Source: DASZIT01 sp052143315 | Lineage (GTDB): Bacteria > Actinomycetota > Acidimicrobiia > Acidimicrobiales > RAAP-2 | DNA: 64,000 bases | Reading direction: 5' to 3' | Assembly (NCBI GenBank): GCA_052143315.1 | Contig: JBKQTE010000066.1 | Coordinates: 62,001 to 126,000 of the forward strand | Shown: positions 35,822 through 43,830 of the stretch, piece after piece | Layout of the letters: the number at the start of each line of letters is the position of its first letter | How positions within the stretch are numbered: the first letter of the stretch is position 1 | Position numbers and translations under genes: made by a program | The notes under the pieces: model-generated | Told to the model about the DNA's origin: nothing | Database searches by the model: none | Seen by the model: the letters and a program-made list of their open reading frames with translations, nothing else

Positions 35822-36280
35822 GTGACAAGGTCGATCTCCGCCTGGGAGACAGAGACAGGCGACGCCACAACCCTCGAAGGAGCTCTGGCGCTCCTCCGCG
35901 AACACGGCGGCCGGATCACCTCGTCCCGACGGTTCCTTCTGGAGGCCATCTTCGAGGCTCAAGGCCACAGCACCGTCGAGGAACTGGCCGCCAAAGTACA
36001 GGCCAAAGCGCCCGATGTGCACCTGTCGACGATCTACCGCAACGTGGAGGAATTGGAGAAGCTCGGGGTCATCGTCCACTCGCATCTCGGGCATGGTGCC
36101 GCCACCTACCATCGGGCGGCGGGCGCTCATACCCACTTCGTGTGCGAAGTGTGCGGAGCGACGTTCGAGGCCCCTGACGCGCTGTTCCGCAACCTTTCGA
36201 AGAACGCCAGGGTCCGATTCGGGTTCGAGATCAATCCCCACCACTTTGCTGTCTACGGGCGGTGTCAGGACTGCCAGTGA
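35822..36280 (+). CDS. Fur-family metal-responsive regulator
   Basis: Fur-superfamily regulator, 152 aa. The DNA-binding part is GGRITSSRRFLLEAIFEAQG, then VHLSTIYRNVEELEKLGVI. The dimer/metal part has a His-rich stretch (VHSHLGHGAATYHRAAGAHTH), CEVCG and a final CQDC, giving the two CxxC of a structural zinc site. Divergence from a nickel/cobalt permease suggests a nickel- or cobalt-sensing member (Nur-like), but Zur or Fur cannot be excluded. Start GTG 35822. Confidence 0.88.
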   Translation: MTRSISAWETETGDATTLEGALALLREHGGRITSSRRFLLEAIFEAQGHSTVEELAAKVQAKAPDVHLSTIYRNVEELEKLGVIVHSHLGHGAATYHRAAGAHTHFVCEVCGATFEAPDALFRNLSKNARVRFGFEINPHHFAVYGRCQDCQ

Positions 36281-36359
36281 GCACGGCGCCGTGAACACCT
36301 CAAGCCGGCCACGATCGGCCCAGGGTCCCCAGCAGGACGGCGTGGTAACGTCGGTCCGA

Positions 36360-36478
36360 CGCAACACAGAAGTGCCTCGACGCAGGGGAAGCCGGTCAGA
36401 TTCCGGCGCTGGTCCGCAACCGTAGGCGGTGTACCCGTGAGGGTCACCGTAAGCCGGGATACCTGGTCGAGGCGAGCT
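36360..36478 (+). ncRNA. cobalamin riboswitch
   Basis: The conserved core GGGGAAGCCGGT ... ATTCCGGCGCTGGTCCGC ... AACCGTAGGCGG is followed by a B12-box-like AAGCCGGGATACCTGG (36451-36466). An outer 8-bp helix pairs GCCTCGAC (36374-36381) with GTCGAGGC (36466-36473). A possible -10 (TAACGT, 36346-36351) lies just upstream. The element is compact (~100 nt between outer helix strands), shorter than many class I members. It should turn off the downstream operon (secreted toroid, DUF4430 protein, ECF transporter) when cobalamin is abundant. Confidence 0.85.
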
Positions 36479-36517
36479 CCCATCGTCGAGACACACGGTC
36501 TGGGGCTCGGTGGTCGC

Positions 36518-36540
36518 TCGTCATCGTGTCACGATGACGA
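36518..36540 (+). promoter_or_regulatory. 23-nt perfect palindrome and second hairpin, likely riboswitch expression platform
   Basis: TCGTCATCGTG and CACGATGACGA flank a single T (36518-36540). About 7 nt later CCGGGT-TCGG-ACCCGG forms a second stable stem directly before GGAAAG and the ATG at 36577. There is no T-tract, so control of translation start or Rho access is more likely than an intrinsic terminator. A protein operator is the alternative. Confidence 0.45.
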
Positions 36541-36576
36541 ATTGCTCCCGGGTTCGGACCCGGAAAGCGAGCAGCT

Positions 36577-38301
36577 ATGAACCACCGTCCCCGCCTCCTG
36601 GTGCTGGGTGTCGCCTTCGGCCTGAGCTTGGCCTTCGTCCCGGTCGCCGCGGCCGGGGCGGCCAGCCGACCGAACGTGGCTGCTGCCCCGACCTTTCCCC
36701 AGCCAGCGGCCGCCCAGGCGTCGGCGCAGTGGCTCGCCAGTCAGCTGACCCCCGGTGGTTGGATCCCCAACTCCTCCAATGCACCGAGCCTGAGCTTCAC
36801 CGCCAACACCGTCCTCGCCCTGGTGGCGGCCGGGGTCGATCCGGCGGGGGCGCGGTCGGCGCTGACCTACCTCGAAGCCAACGTCGACAGCTACGTGACC
36901 CAGAACGGAGCCGACGGTCCGGGGCAGCTGGCCCTGCTGATCCTGGACGCCGAGGCGGGGGGCGCCAACCCGACCGACTTCGGGGGCACCAACCTGGTGA
37001 GCCGCCTCCTGGCCACCGAGCAGCCGAGTGGCCTCTTCGGCACGGGCAACCAACTGACCAACTTCTCGGCGGGCAACTACGAGCAGGGCCTGGCCCTGCA
37101 GGCCCTGGCCGTGGCCGGCGTGAAGAGCGGTCCGGGCCTCGGTGCCGCCATCACCTACCTGGTCGACCAGCAGTGCCCCGACGGGGGCTGGTCGTTCACC
37201 GACCAGGCCACCGACACCTGCGTGGTGAGCGCCACCGACTACACCGGTCCCGACACCAACTCGACCGCCGAGGCGGTCCAGGGCCTGGCCGCGCAAGGCG
37301 CCGTCACTCCGGCCATCGCCAGCAGCGTCCTGGGCTTCTACGCCAGGGGCCAGGACGCCGACGGCGGCTGGTCGTCCTACCCGAGCTCGGCGGGCGCCCC
37401 GCAAGCCACCGATCCCGACTCCACCGCCCTCGTCATCCAAGCCCTGGTCGCCGTCGGCCAGTCGCCGGCCAGTCCGACGTTCGTGCACGGATCGGCCAAC
37501 CCGGTGACGGCACTGCTCGCCTTCCAGCTGACGTCGGGTCCGGGCGCCGGCGCGTTCGAGTCCTCCCTCGCACCTGGCGCACCTGACGTCACAGCCAGCT
37601 TCCAGGCCGCCCCGGCGATCGCCGGCATGTCCTTCGCCTTCCCGCTCGGCATGTCCAACGGCTCCTACTGGCTGGTCGGGTCCGATGGCGGGGTGTTCGC
37701 CTTCGGTGTCGCCGGCTTCGACGGCTCGATGGGCGGCAAGCCGCTCGTCAAGCCGATCGTCGGCATCGCCGCCACCCCCGACGGCGGCGGCTACTGGGAG
37801 GTGGCCTCCGACGGCGGGGTGTTCGCCTTCGGTGACGCCGGCTTCGACGGCTCGATGGGCGGCAAGCCGCTCAACTCACCGATCGTCGGCATCGCCGCCA
37901 CCCCCGACGGGGGCGGCTACTGGGAGGTGGCCTCCGACGGCGGGGTGTTCGCCTTCGGTGACGCCGCCTACCAGGGCTCGCTGCCCGGCCTCGGCGTGGC
38001 CGTAGGCAACATCGTGGGCGTGACGCCGGCGCCCGCCGGCGGCGGCTACTGGGAGGTGGCCTCCGACGGCGGGGTGTTCGCCTTCGGGACGGCTTCGTTC
38101 AACGGCTCGATGGGCGGGCAGCCGCTCAACCAGCCGGTGGTCGGCCTCGCCGCCACCCCCGACGGGGGCGGCTACTGGGAGCTGGCCTCCGACGGTGGGG
38201 TGTTCGCCTTCGGTGACGCCGTCTACAACGGCTCGATGGGCGGCAAGCCGCTCAACAAGCCGATCGTGGGCGTGGCGGCCTCCAGCCGCAGGACCATCTA
38301 G
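36577..38301 (+). CDS. secreted alpha/alpha-toroid protein (transcobalamin alpha-domain-like) with C-terminal repeats
   Basis: Exported protein of 574 aa. A signal peptide (LLVLGVAFGLSLAFVPVAAAGAAS, cleavage about residue 30; shown in part) leads into an alpha/alpha-toroid of prenyltransferase/squalene-oxidase-like repeats (about 40-330: ALTYLEANVDSY, LLATEQPSGLFG, LVDQQCPDGGWSF, YARGQDADGGWSSY). This is the fold of the N-terminal domain of intrinsic factor and transcobalamin. The last ~220 residues are five ~44-residue repeats around GGGYWEVASDGGVFAFGDA, a module frequent in secreted acidimicrobial proteins. Placement behind a cobalamin riboswitch and before a DUF4430 gene and ECF transporter supports corrinoid binding, which is inference. 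Confidence 0.75.
   Translation: MNHRPRLLVLGVAFGLSLAFVPVAAAGAASRPNVAAAPTFPQPAAAQASAQWLASQLTPGGWIPNSSNAPSLSFTANTVLALVAAGVDPAGARSALTYLEANVDSYVTQNGADGPGQLALLILDAEAGGANPTDFGGTNLVSRLLATEQPSGLFGTGNQLTNFSAGNYEQGLALQALAVAGVKSGPGLGAAITYLVDQQCPDGGWSFTDQATDTCVVSATDYTGPDTNSTAEAVQGLAAQGAVTPAIASSVLGFYARGQDADGGWSSYPSSAGAPQATDPDSTALVIQALVAVGQSPASPTFVHGSANPVTALLAFQLTSGPGAGAFESSLAPGAPDVTASFQAAPAIAGMSFAFPLGMSNGSYWLVGSDGGVFAFGVAGFDGSMGGKPLVKPIVGIAATPDGGGYWEVASDGGVFAFGDAGFDGSMGGKPLNSPIVGIAATPDGGGYWEVASDGGVFAFGDAAYQGSLPGLGVAVGNIVGVTPAPAGGGYWEVASDGGVFAFGTASFNGSMGGQPLNQPVVGLAATPDGGGYWELASDGGVFAFGDAVYNGSMGGKPLNKPIVGVAASSRRTI
37660..38285 (+). repeat. five tandem ~132-bp coding repeats
   Basis: In-frame tandem repeats encoding WEVASDGGVFAFGDAxFxGS followed by MGGKPLNxPIVGIAATPDGG. 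Several copies are nearly identical at DNA level (for example the stretch around 37800 and that around 37920), which points to recent unequal exchange or conversion. The third copy deviates (YQGSLPGLGVAVGN). Confidence 0.8.
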
Positions 38302-38309
38302 GGGCGGCG

Positions 38310-39275
38310 GTGACGGCCAGACCAGCCGGCTGGAGGTGGCGCCTCCGGAGGCTCGGCTCGTGGCTGGTCGCGGCTGTCGTCGCGACCGGCCTCGGAGGGG
38401 TGGGCGCCACCCTGGCGCTGTCGGTCGGCGCGGCACCGCCGGCGTCGGCCGACCCGGTGGCTGACTGCACCACGACCACCGGCGTGGTGGTCGCCGTCGA
38501 CTTCCAGACCTTCGGGGGACAGATCCAGGTGGGCTGCGACCCGACGCTGACCACCGGCCTGGCTGCCATGGAGGTGGCCGGTTTCACGCCGACAGGCACG
38601 TCGGAGTACGGGCTCGCCTTCATCTGCCTCATCGACGGGTATCCGGAGAACCAGAGCTGCACCTCCACGCCGCCGGCCTCGGCCAGCTGGAGCTACTGGT
38701 TGGCCGATGCCGGTGCCACCGGCTGGACGTACAGCCCGGCCGGGGCGTCGACCGTCGTCCCTCAGCCGGGCAGCGTCGAGGCCTGGACTTTCGGCTCATC
38801 CAGCCCGAACAACAAGCCCGACTTCGCACCGTCGACGGTACGGGCCACCACTTCCGGCCCTACGTCGTCGACCACCACCACCGGCCCCCCGACCGCCGCC
38901 GGCGCCGGCGGCGGCGAGAGCTCGACAGCCACCACCGGGCCGGGGATCGGTCAGGAGAGCAGCCCAACCACCAGCCCGGGGGCCAGCACCGGCAAGAGCG
39001 CCCCTACTGCGGCCACTACTCCGGTGACGACGACCACCTCCGGCAGCACACCGACGACGACCGGCGTACCGGCCAGCGGCACCAAGAGCACCCCGACCAC
39101 CGGGTCCAGTACCCACGACCCGGCTGCCCCGATCGTCGTGGCGGCGGCGCCGGCTTCCTCAGGACACCACCGCGCACCCGGATCGCCACTGCCGGCCATC
39201 GTCGCCGTCGTGGCGGTGGCCGCCTTGGGCGGCAGCGCCGGGATCATCGCCTGGCGCAGGCGCCGGGCAGCATGA
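38310..39275 (+). CDS. membrane-anchored DUF4430 protein (transcobalamin beta-domain-like)
   Basis: Exported protein of 321 aa from GTG 38310 (AGGGG 6 bp upstream). A signal peptide ends near APPASADP (about 48). The DUF4430-like domain (about 50-160: TGVVVAVDFQTFGGQIQVGC, AAMEVAGFTPTGTSEYGLAF, YPENQSC, ASWSYWLADAGATGWTYSP) matches the C-terminal beta-domain of intrinsic factor/transcobalamin in order of elements. A ~120-residue Thr/Ser/Pro/Gly stalk follows, then a membrane anchor (LPAIVAVVAVAALGGSAGII) and a basic tail. It would present the domain on the cell surface. Its stop overlaps the EcfT start (ATGA). Confidence 0.75.
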   Translation: MTARPAGWRWRLRRLGSWLVAAVVATGLGGVGATLALSVGAAPPASADPVADCTTTTGVVVAVDFQTFGGQIQVGCDPTLTTGLAAMEVAGFTPTGTSEYGLAFICLIDGYPENQSCTSTPPASASWSYWLADAGATGWTYSPAGASTVVPQPGSVEAWTFGSSSPNNKPDFAPSTVRATTSGPTSSTTTTGPPTAAGAGGGESSTATTGPGIGQESSPTTSPGASTGKSAPTAATTPVTTTTSGSTPTTTGVPASGTKSTPTTGSSTHDPAAPIVVAAAPASSGHHRAPGSPLPAIVAVVAVAALGGSAGIIAWRRRRAA

Positions 39276-40471
39276 CCATGGCCGGCCACACGCGCCTCCT
39301 CGGCCTGGGTGGTGCCCGGCTGCCCCGGACCCTGCATCCGATCGCCTGGTGGCTCTGGGCCCTCGGGTTGGCCACCGCGGTCAGCCGGACCACCAACCCC
39401 CTGCTGCTGGCGCTGGTGCTCGGCGTCCTGGCCGTGGTGGTGGCCAATCGGCGCAGCGAGGCACCGTGGGCCCGGGCGTTCAAGTACTACCTGTACCTGG
39501 CCATGACCGTCATCGTCCTACGGGTGGCCTTCCGCTCGGTCTTCGGCGGCGACATCGACGCCCGGACGATGCACGTGCTGTTCCGGCTGCCCCAGGTGCC
39601 CCTCCCCTCGTGGGCCGCCGGTGTCCAGCTCGGCGGCCCGGTGACGCTCGAGGGCACCATGGCCGCCATCTACGACGGCCTCCGCCTCGGGACCCTCCTG
39701 TGCTGCCTGGGCGCCGCCAACGCCCTGGCCAACCCCAAGCGCGCCCTGAGGGTCCTGCCCGGGGCTCTCTACGAGCTCGGCGTGGCCGTGGTGGTCTCGC
39801 TCAGCGTGGCTCCCCAGCTCGTCGAGAGCGTCCAGCGCGTCCGGCGTGCCCGAAAGCTCCGGGGCGGGCCGACCAGCGGTCGTCATGCCCTGCGGGGGAT
39901 CGTCATCCCGGTGCTCGAGGACGCCTTCGAACGCTCGCTTCAGCTGGCCGCGGCCATGGACTCCCGTGGCTACGGCCGCACCGGAGGTGCCTCGCACCGA
40001 GCCCGGCAGGCCACCGGCGCCCTCATGATGGCCGGCATGTTGGGGCTCTGCACAAGTGCCTACGGCCTGCTCGACGGGACGGCCCCCGGAGTGCTGGGAC
40101 TCCCGGCCATGGCGGTCGGCGCCTCCCTGTGCTGCCTGGGCCTGGCCCTCGGCAGCCGGCGGGTGCGGCGGACCCAGTACCGCCCCGATCCCTGGCGACT
40201 GCCCGAGTGGGCGGTGGTGGCCTGCGGGATGGTGCCGGCCGTGGTGTTCCTGACCTCGTTCGGTGCCGGTACGTCCTCGCTCAACCCCCCGACCGACCCG
40301 ATGTCCTGGCCCACCCTGCCGGTCATCCCCGCCCTGGCCATCGTGGTGGCGGTGCTCGCCGCGGTGGTGGCGCCCCCGCCGGTGCGACCGGGGGGGGCGC
40401 CGAGCCGGCCGGCAGAGGTCGGGCTCGAGCGGGACGTCGGGCGCCTGCGCACCACGAGCGTGGCGCCGTGA
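39272..40471 (+). CDS. ECF transporter transmembrane subunit (EcfT/CbiQ family)
   Basis: Membrane subunit of an energy-coupling-factor importer, 399 aa. Five to six helices precede the coupling helices, which carry the family motifs VRRARKLRGG and AAMDSRGYGRTGG (the Ala-Arg-Gly type signature). A C-terminal extension adds two or three more helices and a Pro-rich tail. EcfT links the ATPases to the substrate-binding S component. The start ATG 39272 overlaps the DUF4430 stop; a second ATG at 39278 is possible. Confidence 0.87.
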   Translation: MTMAGHTRLLGLGGARLPRTLHPIAWWLWALGLATAVSRTTNPLLLALVLGVLAVVVANRRSEAPWARAFKYYLYLAMTVIVLRVAFRSVFGGDIDARTMHVLFRLPQVPLPSWAAGVQLGGPVTLEGTMAAIYDGLRLGTLLCCLGAANALANPKRALRVLPGALYELGVAVVVSLSVAPQLVESVQRVRRARKLRGGPTSGRHALRGIVIPVLEDAFERSLQLAAAMDSRGYGRTGGASHRARQATGALMMAGMLGLCTSAYGLLDGTAPGVLGLPAMAVGASLCCLGLALGSRRVRRTQYRPDPWRLPEWAVVACGMVPAVVFLTSFGAGTSSLNPPTDPMSWPTLPVIPALAIVVAVLAAVVAPPPVRPGGAPSRPAEVGLERDVGRLRTTSVAP

Positions 40472-42087
40472 TCGAGTTCGACCGGGTCTCGATCACCTAT
40501 CAAGGGGCGCCGAGCCCGGTCCTGCGCAACGTCAACCTGGCCGTCGGCGAGGGCGAGCTGGTGCTGGTGGTGGGCAGGACCGGGGTGGGCAAGTCGACGC
40601 TGCTCGGGGCCGTCAACGGCCTGGTGCCCCACTTCACCGGGGGCACGCTGGCCGGCCGGGTGCTGGTCGAGGGGCGCGACACGCGGACCCACAAGCCGCG
40701 GGAGCTGGCCGACGTGGTGGGGGTGGTGGGCCAGGATCCGCTGGCCGGCTTCGTCACCGACACGGTGGAAGAGGAGCTGGCCTACGCCATGGAGCAGCTG
40801 GCCGTGCCGTCCGCCGTCATGCGCAAACGGGTCGAAGAGACGCTCGACCTGTTGGGCATCGCCGAGCTGCGCGACCGTCCCCTGCACCAGCTCTCCGGGG
40901 GCCAGCAGCAGCGGGTGGCGATCGGCTCGGTGCTGACGACCCAGCCCCGCATCCTGGTGCTCGACGAGCCGACCTCGGCCCTGGACCCGACGGCGGCCGA
41001 AGAGGTGCTGGCCGCCATCACCCGTCTGGTACACGACCTGGGGGTGACGGTGGTCCTGGCCGAGCACCGCCTGGAGCGGGTGGTGCAGTACGCCGACTCG
41101 GTGGTCGAGGTGCGGTCCGACGGCACGGTGGGCGCCGGCACCCCGGCCTCCATGCTGGCCACGGCGGCCGTCGCCCCCCCGGTGGTCGAGCTGGGCCGGC
41201 TGGCCGGCTGGGACCCTCTCGCCCTTTCGGTGCGCGACGCCCGCCGCCTGGCCGGTCCCCTGCGCCTGCGGTTGGGCGACGGCCCGGTCCCGCCCCCGAT
41301 CCGCCTGGTCCCGCGCACGCCCGGCGCCACTGTGCTCCGGGCCTGCAAGGTGATCGTCCGCTACGGGGAGACGGTGGCGGTGCGGGCCGTCGACCTCGAT
41401 CTCAAGGGAGGCCAGGTCACCGCCCTGATGGGCCGCAACGGCTCCGGAAAATCGTCGTTGCTCTGGTCCCTCCAGGGCTCGGGCCCGCGCCAGGGGGGAT
41501 CGGTCACCGTCGAGGGGACGGACCCGGCCACCGTGCCGGCCGCCAAGGCCCGGGCGCTGGTCGGCCTGGTGCCCCAGACCCCGGCCGACCTGCTGTACCT
41601 CGACACCGTGGCCGAGGAGTGCGATCAGGCCGACCGTGAGGCGGAAGGGGCCGCGCCCCTCAAGGCACGGGAGGTGCTCGACCGCCTGGCTCCGGGCATC
41701 GGCGACCGCGAGCACCCCCGCGACCTGTCCGAGGGCCAGCGGCTGGCCCTGGTGCTCGCCATCCAGCTGGCCGCCAGCCCCACGGTGGTCCTCCTCGACG
41801 AGCCCACCCGGGGGCTCGACTACCCGGCCAAGCGGGCACTCATCGACATCCTCGACATCCTGGCCGGCGAGGGTCGGGCGGTAGTCATCGCCACTCATGA
41901 CGTCGAGTTCGCGGCCGGCGCCGCCGACCGGGTGGTCGTCATGGCGGTGGGCGACGTGGTGGCCGACGGCCCGACGGCCGCGGTGGTGACGGCCTCGCCC
42001 GCCTTCGCCCCCCAGCTGGCCAAGATCCTCTCCCCGGCCCCCTACCTCACCATGGACCAGGTGGTCCAGGTCCTCGGGGACGCGTGA
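40468..42087 (+). CDS. fused ECF transporter ATPase (EcfA-EcfA')
   Basis: Single 539-aa chain with two ABC domains. The first has Walker A GRTGVGKS (36-43), signature LSGGQQQRVAIGS and Walker B ILVLDEPTSALDPT. The second has Walker A GRNGSGKSSLLW, signature LSEGQRLALVLAI and Walker B VVLLDEPTRGLDYP. In most ECF systems these are two genes; the fusion is seen in some actinobacteria. The GTG start overlaps the EcfT stop (GTGA) and the stop overlaps the S component start. It energises uptake, probably of a corrinoid. Confidence 0.9.
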   Translation: MIEFDRVSITYQGAPSPVLRNVNLAVGEGELVLVVGRTGVGKSTLLGAVNGLVPHFTGGTLAGRVLVEGRDTRTHKPRELADVVGVVGQDPLAGFVTDTVEEELAYAMEQLAVPSAVMRKRVEETLDLLGIAELRDRPLHQLSGGQQQRVAIGSVLTTQPRILVLDEPTSALDPTAAEEVLAAITRLVHDLGVTVVLAEHRLERVVQYADSVVEVRSDGTVGAGTPASMLATAAVAPPVVELGRLAGWDPLALSVRDARRLAGPLRLRLGDGPVPPPIRLVPRTPGATVLRACKVIVRYGETVAVRAVDLDLKGGQVTALMGRNGSGKSSLLWSLQGSGPRQGGSVTVEGTDPATVPAAKARALVGLVPQTPADLLYLDTVAEECDQADREAEGAAPLKAREVLDRLAPGIGDREHPRDLSEGQRLALVLAIQLAASPTVVLLDEPTRGLDYPAKRALIDILDILAGEGRAVVIATHDVEFAAGAADRVVVMAVGDVVADGPTAAVVTASPAFAPQLAKILSPAPYLTMDQVVQVLGDA

Positions 42088-43013
42088 TGTCGGGCCGCAC
42101 CAGCGCCATCCCCCTCGGGCACCGGTCCCGACTGACGCTGGCCGTGGCCTCGTTCCTGGGCTTCATCGCCTTCCTGTGGCCGTTCGTGGTCGTCCCGGGC
42201 CGGGTCGGGGACACCACATTGGCCCCGCTCATGTTCGGCGCCCTGCTGCTGTTGGTGCTGGCCATCGTCTTCGCCGGGGTGGCCGACGGTGGGATCGATG
42301 CCAAGGCCATCGCCATGCTGGGCGTGCTCTCGGCGGTGGGCGCCGCCCTGCGGCCCCTCGGCGCCGGGACGGCCGGCATCGAGCTGGTCTTCTTCATCCT
42401 GGTGCTGGCCGGGCGGGTCTTCGGGCCCGGCTTCGGCTTCACCCTCGGCTGCACCACGCTGTTCGCCTCGGCCCTGCTCACCGGTGGCGTCGGGCCGTGG
42501 ATGCCTTACCAGATGTTCGGGTGCGCCTGGGTCGGGCTCTTCGCCGGACTGCTTCCCCCAGCCTCAGGCCGCCGCGAGGTGCTGCTCCTGGCCGGCTACG
42601 GGGCTGTCGCCGCCTACTGCTACGGGTTCATGGTGAACCTCTCGTTCTGGCCGTTCTCGCTGGACCCGCAGAGCTCGATCGCCTACCAGCCCGGGGCGTC
42701 GCTCAGTGCCAACGTGCACCACTACCTGATCTTCGACGCCACCACCTCCCTGGGCTGGGACACCGGGCGGGCCATCACCACGGCCGTCTGCATCGTGCTC
42801 GTCGGGCCAGCCCTGCTCGCCACCTTCCGTCGGGCGTCCCGCCGGGCGGCCTTCGAGGCGCCGAGGGTGTTCGTCGCCCCGCTCCTCGATCAGCGGCGTG
42901 ACCCTGCTGGGCAGCCGAGGGGTGTGCGACGCAATCTCGCTCGCACCGATTCGCCGAACGGGACAGAGGCGGTCTCGGCTGTGCAGACAGACACGCCCGG
43001 ATCGGCTACCTGA
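42087..43013 (+). CDS. ECF transporter S component, probable corrinoid-specific
   Basis: Substrate-binding membrane subunit, 308 aa. Six helices are visible, with GVLSAVGAALRPLGAGTAGIE, FFILVLAGRVFGPGFGFTLG and ALLTGGVGPWMPYQMFGCAW as characteristic blocks, close in layout to cobalamin-type S components. The riboswitch at the operon head supports cobalamin as substrate. The ~50-residue C-terminal tail is hydrophilic and odd, and its last codons and stop (43011-43013) fall inside the left copy of a direct repeat, so the original 3' end may have been altered by recombination. The ATG overlaps the EcfA stop by one base. Confidence 0.82.
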   Translation: MSGRTSAIPLGHRSRLTLAVASFLGFIAFLWPFVVVPGRVGDTTLAPLMFGALLLLVLAIVFAGVADGGIDAKAIAMLGVLSAVGAALRPLGAGTAGIELVFFILVLAGRVFGPGFGFTLGCTTLFASALLTGGVGPWMPYQMFGCAWVGLFAGLLPPASGRREVLLLAGYGAVAAYCYGFMVNLSFWPFSLDPQSSIAYQPGASLSANVHHYLIFDATTSLGWDTGRAITTAVCIVLVGPALLATFRRASRRAAFEAPRVFVAPLLDQRRDPAGQPRGVRRNLARTDSPNGTEAVSAVQTDTPGSAT

Positions 43014-43088
43014 TCTGCACCCCGGAGATGGCCCGGCTGATGACCAGGCACTGGATCGCGCTGGTCCCTTCGAAGATGGTGTAGGTCT
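43005..43088 (-). pseudogene. remnant of acyl-CoA dehydrogenase 3' end; left direct repeat
   Basis: Matches 50710-50793 with 4 mismatches over 84 bp (same orientation). On the minus strand it still reads YTIFEGTSAIQCLVISRAIS then GVQIR and a stop, against YTIFEGTSEIQRLVISRAIS in the intact gene at 50711-51925. Homology ends abruptly on both sides. The two copies bracket a 7.7-kb accessory segment. Confidence 0.85.
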
Positions 43089-43218
43089 GATCCGTCCGTC
43101 CGGCAGGGTATCCGAAGTGCCATCGCGAGCCTGGCTGTCCGACCCTCGTGACGGGCCGAACTGACCCGTATTAAGCGATCTGGGGCAGGCTGAAGCGATC
43201 CGGCGTCGAACCTCCAGA

Positions 43219-43614
43219 TCAGCGGTCCATCGAGTGGATTCTGTTGGCCGTGATCGTCAGGATCACTCGCACTTGGTCCCGTCCGCCGTACCACTGGTAG
43301 GGGCCACCCGTGTACCGCTGGGAGAGGATCTCGATGTGCTCTGCCCCACCCTTGGTCGTGATGTTCGTGACACGCCCGCGGACGGCGTAGTAGCGAGACG
43401 GCTCGGCGGCGTCGCAGACGGCAACCGACACTCGGGGGTCCCGTTCGATGTTGTGCATCTTTTGGTGCGTCTGGACCGTGTTGATGATCACGTGGGCACC
43501 ATCCGTGTCGACCCAGGTCTGGGTCGTCTGCGGCGAGCCGTCAGGCATCAACGTGGTGATGAAGCAAGGGTTCCGGCCTCGCATCAACTCGACGAATCGG
43601 TCAGGCAGATCCAT
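43219..43614 (-). CDS. pyridoxamine 5'-phosphate oxidase-fold, PPOX-class F420-type protein
   Basis: Split-barrel flavin/F420-binding protein, 131 aa. It shows RFVELMRGRNPCFITTLMPD, GSPQTTQTWVDTDGAHVIIN, KMHNIERDPRVSVAVCDA and YYAVRGRVTNI, the usual order for PPOX-class F420-dependent enzymes; the substrate is unknown. The ATG at 43614 is chosen because TAGCGT lies exactly 7 bp upstream (43627-43622), indicating a leaderless message. It is the first gene inside the accessory segment. Confidence 0.85.
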   Translation of the reverse strand: MDLPDRFVELMRGRNPCFITTLMPDGSPQTTQTWVDTDGAHVIINTVQTHQKMHNIERDPRVSVAVCDAAEPSRYYAVRGRVTNITTKGGAEHIEILSQRYTGGPYQWYGGRDQVRVILTITANRIHSMDR

Positions 43615-43830
43615 GGACTTGACGCTAGTGCAAGGCTCAGATCTCCCAGTAGGCGGAACAAGGCTGACGGGTCTACACAAGATGACGTTGAACCACCCCG
43701 CTCCCGGTGATTGGTCAGAGACACCCTCCCCCGTCTACTGGTTGCCGGATCGAACCCCAGCCAGTCCGAAAGCGCAAGCGGTGGCCTTCTATCCGTGCGG
43801 GCGAAGACGGGGCACGGGCGGGTTTGGCGG

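Noticed and set aside
37660..38285. CRISPR-like direct repeats
   Set aside because: The repeats are in frame, about 132 bp long and protein coding, with no short repeat/spacer pattern.
43700..43780. tRNA-like 3' end (GGATCGAACCCC)
   Set aside because: The T-arm does not pair properly, and no D-arm, anticodon stem or acceptor stem could be built on either strand. At most it is a degraded remnant.
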